Shown: one piece after another, positions 61,901 to 64,000 of the stretch
Position numbering within the stretch: position 1 is the stretch's first letter
Layout of the letters: each line of letters begins with the position of its first letter
NCBI RefSeq assembly: GCF_001640805.2
Contig: NC_066842.1
Span: 26,353,074-26,417,073 of the forward strand
DNA length: 64,000 nt
Reading direction: 5' to 3'
DNA from: Lates calcarifer
Lineage: Eukaryota > Chordata > Actinopteri > Centropomidae
Position numbers and translations under genes: made by a program
The notes under the pieces: model-generated
Told to the model about the DNA's origin: nothing
The model's input: the letters and a program-made list of their open reading frames with translations, nothing else
Databases searched by the model: none

Positions 61901-63961
61901 AATACTGTATGTGATATGAATGTACATGGAGAATAAATGTTAGCTTAAAATTAATGCAAATTTTGGCAGCTATTTTTACATTTAATCTTATTAGTTTTTT
62001 TTCTGCCAATGACAGATTTTTACCTGTTTAAAAGATGATGGGTAAGAGCCAATGGAGAAAGAACAGTTATTGTCTGTCTCTTCTGTTCTAACAGGTATCT
62101 GTCTTACACCTTAAACCCAGCTATGATTCGTAAGCAGGACGCCACTTCTGTCATCACATCAGTCGCCAGCAACAGAGTGGGACACAGTCTGGCATGGGAC
62201 TTTGTCAGGAAACAGTGGGAGTACATGTTCACACAGTGAGTATTACACTCAGGACTAAGTGCAGGTTTGAAAATGACTAAAATCTGCATGTGTGGAGAAA
62301 AGAAGTGAGCTTACAGTACTGTGAAAAAGTATTTCCCCCCTTACAAATACTTATTTTTTTGCACATTTGTCACACTCAAATTTTAATATCAGACAAAGAT
62401 AACCTGAGTAAATACAAAAAGCAGTTTTTAAGTGGTGATTTCATTTCATCCAAAGCAACCTGGCCCTGTGTGAAAAAGTAATTGCTCCCCTTGTTAAATC
62501 ATGATTTAACTGTGATTAACCACATTTTTTTGGAAAGCTGAGTTCAATTTCACTAGCCAGACACACCCACGCCAGACCTGTAGAATCAAGAAATCACTTA
62601 AATAGAACCTGTCTGACAACATAAAGTAGGCTAAACCATCTCAAAAAGCAACACATCATGCCCCTATCTAAAGGAATTCAAGAACAGATGAGAAACAAAG
62701 TCACTGACATCTGTCAGTCTGGAAAGGGTTACAAAGCCATCTCTAAGGCTTTGGGACTCATCCAGGAGGTCACAAAAGAACCAAGAGCAACATCTAAAAC
62801 GCTGCAGACCTCACTTGCCTCAGTTAAGGTCAGTGTTCATGATTGAACAATAAGGAAGAAACTGGGCAAAAATGGCATTCATGGGAGAGTTTCAAGGCGA
62901 AAACCACTGCTGACCAAAAAGAACACAAAGGCCCGTCTCACATTTTCCAAAAAACATCTTGATGATCCCCATGACTTTTGGGAAAATATTCTGTGGACTG
63001 ATGAGACAAAAGTGGAACTTTTTGGAAGGTGTGCAACCGTTACACCTGGCATAAAACTGACACAGCATTTTGAAAAAGAACATCATACTGACAGTCGAAC
63101 ATGGTGGTGGTAGTGTGATGGTCTGGGGCTGCTTTGCTGCTTCAGGAACTGGATGACTTCCCGTAATTGATGGAACCATGAATTCTGCTCTCTACCAAGA
63201 AAATCCTAAAAGAGAATGTCCGGCCATCAGTTTGTGACCTTAAGCCCAAGCGCACTTGGGTTACGCAGAAGGACAATGATCCGCAAGTTCAGTTCTGTTC
63301 TCAAAAAAAAAAAAAAAATACAAAATGAAGGTTTTGGAGTGGGCTAGTCAAAGCCCGGACTTAAATCCAATTGAAATGCTGTGACATGACCATAAACAGG
63401 CCATTCATGGTGTTATTTTCTCTAATGCATTAAATGCATCAGTCAAACTACCAAACTGAACTGTGACAAAGAAAACACAGTTTCCACAACTGATGTGGAA
63501 ACTGATGTTAACTGTGTTAAACCACGGCACAGCATCTCATGAAACTCCAGATTTCATATTTTACAGCCTCCTGTAAAATCTCTGATGAGACAGACATTGT
63601 TATTTTGTAAACATTATTTTCCCACAAATAAAACATTATTTTTAAGTTCAGCAGAGATTGTATTGCCAAGAAATGTAGTTTTTAACCATCTTCCACTCTC
63701 ACAGCATTTTTGATCATCCCTTTAGTTTTCCCAGTGTTAAGCCAGTGTTTATGAATGTGTGAAGGTGGTTAGGTAACCCTAACCTTGTTCAGGCTAAAGT
63801 ATAAGCTGCTCTTTAAATCAGAATCAGGGTCAGTTCTTGGTTTTTGTTTTTGTTTTTTTGTTTGTTTGTTTTTTTCCAGATATGGTGTGGGCTCTTTCTC
63901 CTTTGCCTCTATGATCAGTGAGGTCACAGCACGGTTCTCCACAGAGGCTGAGCTACAGCAG
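31942..63961 (+). CDS. anpep: Aminopeptidase N-like (M1 zinc ectopeptidase), copy B, 22 exons visible, 3' end outside window
   Basis: Tandem paralogue of copy A. Exons: 31942-32072, 34438-34535, 36063-36179, 36597-36783, 36862-37004, 38100-38236, 39588-39714, 40710-40864, 40957-41070, 41179-41322, 41538-41603, 41756-41821, 42445-42617, 42840-42919, 43153-43283, 43463-43518, 44276-44423, 44626-44717, 49567-49677, 56908-57075, 62095-62235, 63880-63961. Phases join throughout, giving 889 codons with no stop; the last exon (54 codons in copy A) lies beyond the edge. The N-terminus is MGKCCRVSR, then a membrane anchor at about 11-34, then almost no stalk before TAPWDSYRLP. GAMEN is at 324-328, HELAH at 360-364, Glu at 383 and Tyr at 449, so activity is expected. 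Exons 1/2 and 3/4 are each a single exon in copy A. In the catalytic exon 8, 41 of 52 residues match copy A. The donor of exon 19 (GTTGGT) is weak. The gene is inflated by mobile elements in introns 1, 18, 19, 20 and 21. It could be annotated as aminopeptidase Ey-like. Confidence 0.93.
32984..34253 (+). mobile_element. hAT-type DNA transposon, defective, intron 1 of copy B
   Basis: Terminal inverted repeats TAGGGATGC(A/T)C(C/T)GATAC occur at 32984 and, reversed, ending at 34253, flanked by A-rich near-matching 8-mers. Subterminal GGTATCGG repeats occur at both ends. Frame 33181-33576 reads like the N-terminal part of a BED-finger hAT transposase ([36 protein letters not shown]). A shifted frame 33461-33697 continues ([20 protein letters not shown]). 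Most of the catalytic region is missing. Same family as 53278-54300. Confidence 0.8.
37480..37800 (+). mobile_element. Possible Tc1-like remnant, intron 5 of copy B
   Basis: ATGGACAGAGGAAAAGATTT, then AGTGACTGTGAAAGAGGGTT, can be read [16 protein letters not shown], resembling the start of some Tc1-like transposases. No terminal repeats were found and the frame soon fails. Confidence 0.3.
44100..44240 (-). repeat. Fragment of a common fish repeat, intron 16 of copy B
   Basis: The minus strand reads TCCATCCATTATCAATACTA, then CTTATCCGTTAAGGGTTGGG, then GTACACCCAGGACAGATCAC. This is a widespread fish intron repeat; the forward version of part of it is near 38360-38430 in intron 6. The class is not certain. 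Confidence 0.45.
44980..45440 (+). mobile_element. Ty3/gypsy pol fragment, intron 18 of copy B
   Basis: Short broken frames carry polymerase-linker text of a fish Ty3/gypsy family: [24 protein letters not shown] near 44997-45070. Then, in frame 45208-45537, [19 protein letters not shown] and [20 protein letters not shown], typical of the stretch before the integrase zinc finger. The RNase H part between them is deleted. No LTRs were seen here. Confidence 0.6.
45555..45715 (-). repeat. L2-like LINE 3' fragment, intron 18 of copy B
   Basis: AGTCAATTTTATTTACATAG, then CAGATCAGACTCT and AGAAAGTGACAGAAGAGGAG, repeat landmarks of the L2-like 3' region at 470-560 and 25820-25880. Confidence 0.55.
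45774..47799. mobile_element. Tc1-like non-autonomous element, split by a second Tc1-like element
   Basis: Inverted ends ACAGCACTGTGCAAAAGTTT (left, after TA) and, reversed, ACAGTATTGTGCAAAAGTTT (right, before TA) enclose 2 kb. Only about 190 bases at the left and 300 at the right belong to this element; the middle is the inner Tc1-like element at 45961-47501. The right arm resembles an internally deleted transposase region read on the minus strand. Confidence 0.7.
45961..47501 (-). mobile_element. Tc1-like DNA transposon with IR/DR ends, transposase pseudogene
   Basis: Minus-strand frames 46568-46840 and 46313-46522 encode Tc1 transposase blocks: [39 protein letters not shown], then [11 protein letters not shown] and [12 protein letters not shown], with DDE-type residues in place. 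A frame break near 46560 and loss of the N-terminal helices make it inactive. The ends show paired repeats: an ATTATTAG or TTTTTAG plus CCCCCCTATG motif near 45975 and 46160 at the left, and its reverse near 47300 and 47470 at the right. That is the double direct-repeat layout of IR/DR Tc1 elements. Confidence 0.85.
47834..49215 (+). mobile_element. LINE ORF2 remnant (endonuclease, linker, reverse-transcriptase pieces), intron 18 of copy B
   Basis: Frame 47846-48376 carries the endonuclease end ([42 protein letters not shown]). Frame 48292-48888 carries the linker ([34 protein letters not shown]). Frame 48704-49051 carries reverse transcriptase ([33 protein letters not shown]), and frame 48999-49316 carries KYADDTT and [19 protein letters not shown]. 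Frameshifts and a large deletion between linker and fingers inactivate it. The family is different from the L2-like copies; clade not assigned (jockey superfamily). Confidence 0.8.
50137..50421 (+). repeat. 5' LTR of Ty3/gypsy element, internally deleted
   Basis: Starts TGTTATGATTCAG and ends ACTGTAACA. It matches both ends of the 3' LTR (55998-56510) but lacks about 230 bases of its middle. CTAT immediately precedes it and CTAT immediately follows the 3' LTR, consistent with a target-site duplication. Directly downstream, TTGGGGACTCGTCTGGCATC resembles a tRNA-Pro-type primer-binding site. Confidence 0.8.
51074..51440 (-). pseudogene. hAT-like transposase fragment inside the LTR element
   Basis: Minus-strand frame 51074-51379 reads [42 protein letters not shown]. 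This is the conserved 'DGASVM...HC.NHRLELAV' region of hAT-type transposases and their domesticated relatives. It is only about 100 residues long, with no terminal repeats identified, and is interrupted beyond. Confidence 0.6.
51720..52960. repeat. Second copy of the fish tandem-unit repeat
   Basis: Starts GGGACCAAGCAGTTTGCGCG, then TTTTTGAGGGCCTAAACATG and GTGAAAATTGACATCTGATA, matching 3697-3860. Later phrases (ATAGCGCCACCTACTGG, AACATGAACACACCCACATG) match 5040-5130. Units are more degenerate than in the first copy. Same unnamed family. Confidence 0.65.
53278..54300 (+). mobile_element. hAT-type DNA transposon, defective, with perfect 8-bp target duplication
   Basis: Ends are TAGGGATGCACC... 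and ...GGAGCATCCCTA, flanked on both sides by AATACAGT (53270-53277 and 54301-54308). An 8-bp duplication is diagnostic of hAT insertion. Frame 53577-53939 encodes part of the transposase ([60 protein letters not shown]) and lacks the N-terminal part kept by the copy at 32984-34253. Both are deletion derivatives of one family. Inserted inside the LTR element. Confidence 0.9.
54715..54960 (+). repeat. SINE-like fish repeat inside the LTR element
   Basis: AATGGTAAATGGACTTGTAC, CAACCACTCAAAGCACTTTA, CATTCACCCATTCACACACA and TTGCCCAAGGATACTTC form a well-known fish interspersed sequence. The last part is related to the body of the SINE at 29630-29755. It separates the gag-like start from the reverse-transcriptase tail of the host LTR element. 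Confidence 0.6.
55998..56510 (+). repeat. 3' LTR of Ty3/gypsy element
   Basis: 513 bases, from TGTTATGATTCAG to TACCATAACA, preceded by a purine-rich tract and followed by CTAT. It retains the central segment lost from the 5' LTR. Confidence 0.85.
57121..57358. mobile_element. MITE with about 20-bp terminal inverted repeats, intron 20 of copy B
   Basis: TACCGTAATTTCCGGACTAT at the left and ATAGTCCGGAAATTACAGTA at the right are near-perfect inverted ends of a 238-bp non-coding element flanked by TA. The interior has further GCGGCTTA motifs. Consistent with a widespread fish MITE, probably mobilised by a TA-targeting transposase. Confidence 0.8.
58420..61353 (+). mobile_element. Ty3/gypsy remnant (reverse transcriptase to 3' LTR), nested in Tc1-like element
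   Basis: A 5'-truncated element. Frame 58650-59033 is the reverse-transcriptase palm ([25 protein letters not shown]) and stops at a TAG (59031) three codons before the YLDD site. Frame 59014-59760 carries the thumb and RNase H ([72 protein letters not shown]). Frames 59651-60088 and 59964-60371 carry the integrase zinc-binding region ([20 protein letters not shown]). The integrase catalytic core is deleted near 60290, and a C-terminal frame ends at 60906. No gag or 5' LTR was seen. Dead copy. Confidence 0.85.
61055..61353 (+). repeat. Probable 3' LTR of the nested Ty3/gypsy remnant
   Basis: The polypurine tract AAAAGAGAAGGGGAAA (61039-61054) is followed at once by TGTTATTGATATTG, the usual LTR start. 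The sequence runs to ...GATATAACA, where Tc1 sequence resumes. The right boundary is inferred from that junction. No partner LTR is present for comparison. Confidence 0.55.
62312..63415 (+). mobile_element. Tc1-like DNA transposon, 3'-truncated, intron 21 of copy B
   Basis: Begins at TA with CAGTACTGTGAAAAAGTATT, the end of another fish Tc1 family. Transposase remnants are the start (62658-62846, [20 protein letters not shown]) and, in shifted frames, [19 protein letters not shown] and [13 protein letters not shown] near 62930-63020. Further remnants are a [15 protein letters not shown] stretch near 63105-63140 and a DLNPIE-type stretch near 63360. Stops and frameshifts are many. The right inverted repeat is missing. 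It is a third Tc1 family in this gene, unlike those in introns 18 and 20. Confidence 0.8.
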
Positions 63962-64000
63962 GTGAACTACATCTCATTACTAAGTCCTGATTACCTTACA

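Noticed and set aside
1..64000. CRISPR arrays, operons, prophage or plasmid functions
   Set aside because: No regular spaced repeats, no Shine-Dalgarno-led gene clusters; all genes are intron-split vertebrate genes.

Overview
The window is nuclear DNA of a ray-finned fish, most likely a percomorph teleost. The evidence is GT-AG split vertebrate genes, (TG)n and (CA)n microsatellites, and a dense fish-type repeat load: L2-like and Rex3/RTE LINEs, several Tc1-like families, hAT, Ty3/gypsy, tRNA-derived SINE and MITE. There is no bacterial or plasmid signal. The species cannot be fixed from the sequence.

Layout. 1-5400 is repeat only: a minus-strand L2-like LINE with a Rex3 fragment nested in it, then a tandem-unit fish repeat (3697-5345). 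5464-10290 holds a complete nine-exon minus-strand gene, dnaaf4 (dyx1c1), a dynein-arm assembly factor, with an RFX X-box just upstream. 10290-15510 is intergenic. 15514-30612 holds a complete 21-exon aminopeptidase N gene (copy A, 967 codons), with a TATA box and a possible HNF1 site. After 1.4 kb carrying a long (TG)n tract, a second aminopeptidase N gene in the same orientation (copy B) starts at 31942 and runs off the right edge. 22 of its exons (889 codons) are present, and one last exon is expected beyond position 64000.

The two peptidases are a tandem duplicate pair. They share almost every intron position and phase and keep an intact M1 zinc site (HELAH plus Glu 19 residues on), GAMEN and the catalytic Tyr. 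They differ at the N-terminus: A has a Ser/Thr/Pro-rich stalk, while B has almost none and carries a Cys-Cys cytoplasmic tip. B also has two additional introns.

B is stretched to over 32 kb by mobile DNA in introns 1, 18, 19, 20 and 21. That DNA includes nested insertions: Tc1-like within Tc1-like; Ty3/gypsy within Tc1-like within an older Tc1-like; and a hAT element with a perfect 8-bp target duplication inside an LTR element. All exons examined stay open. I found no undescribed multi-gene system. The points most worth checking are the X-box, the paralogue divergence, splice sites next to repeats, and the nested-insertion stratigraphy.
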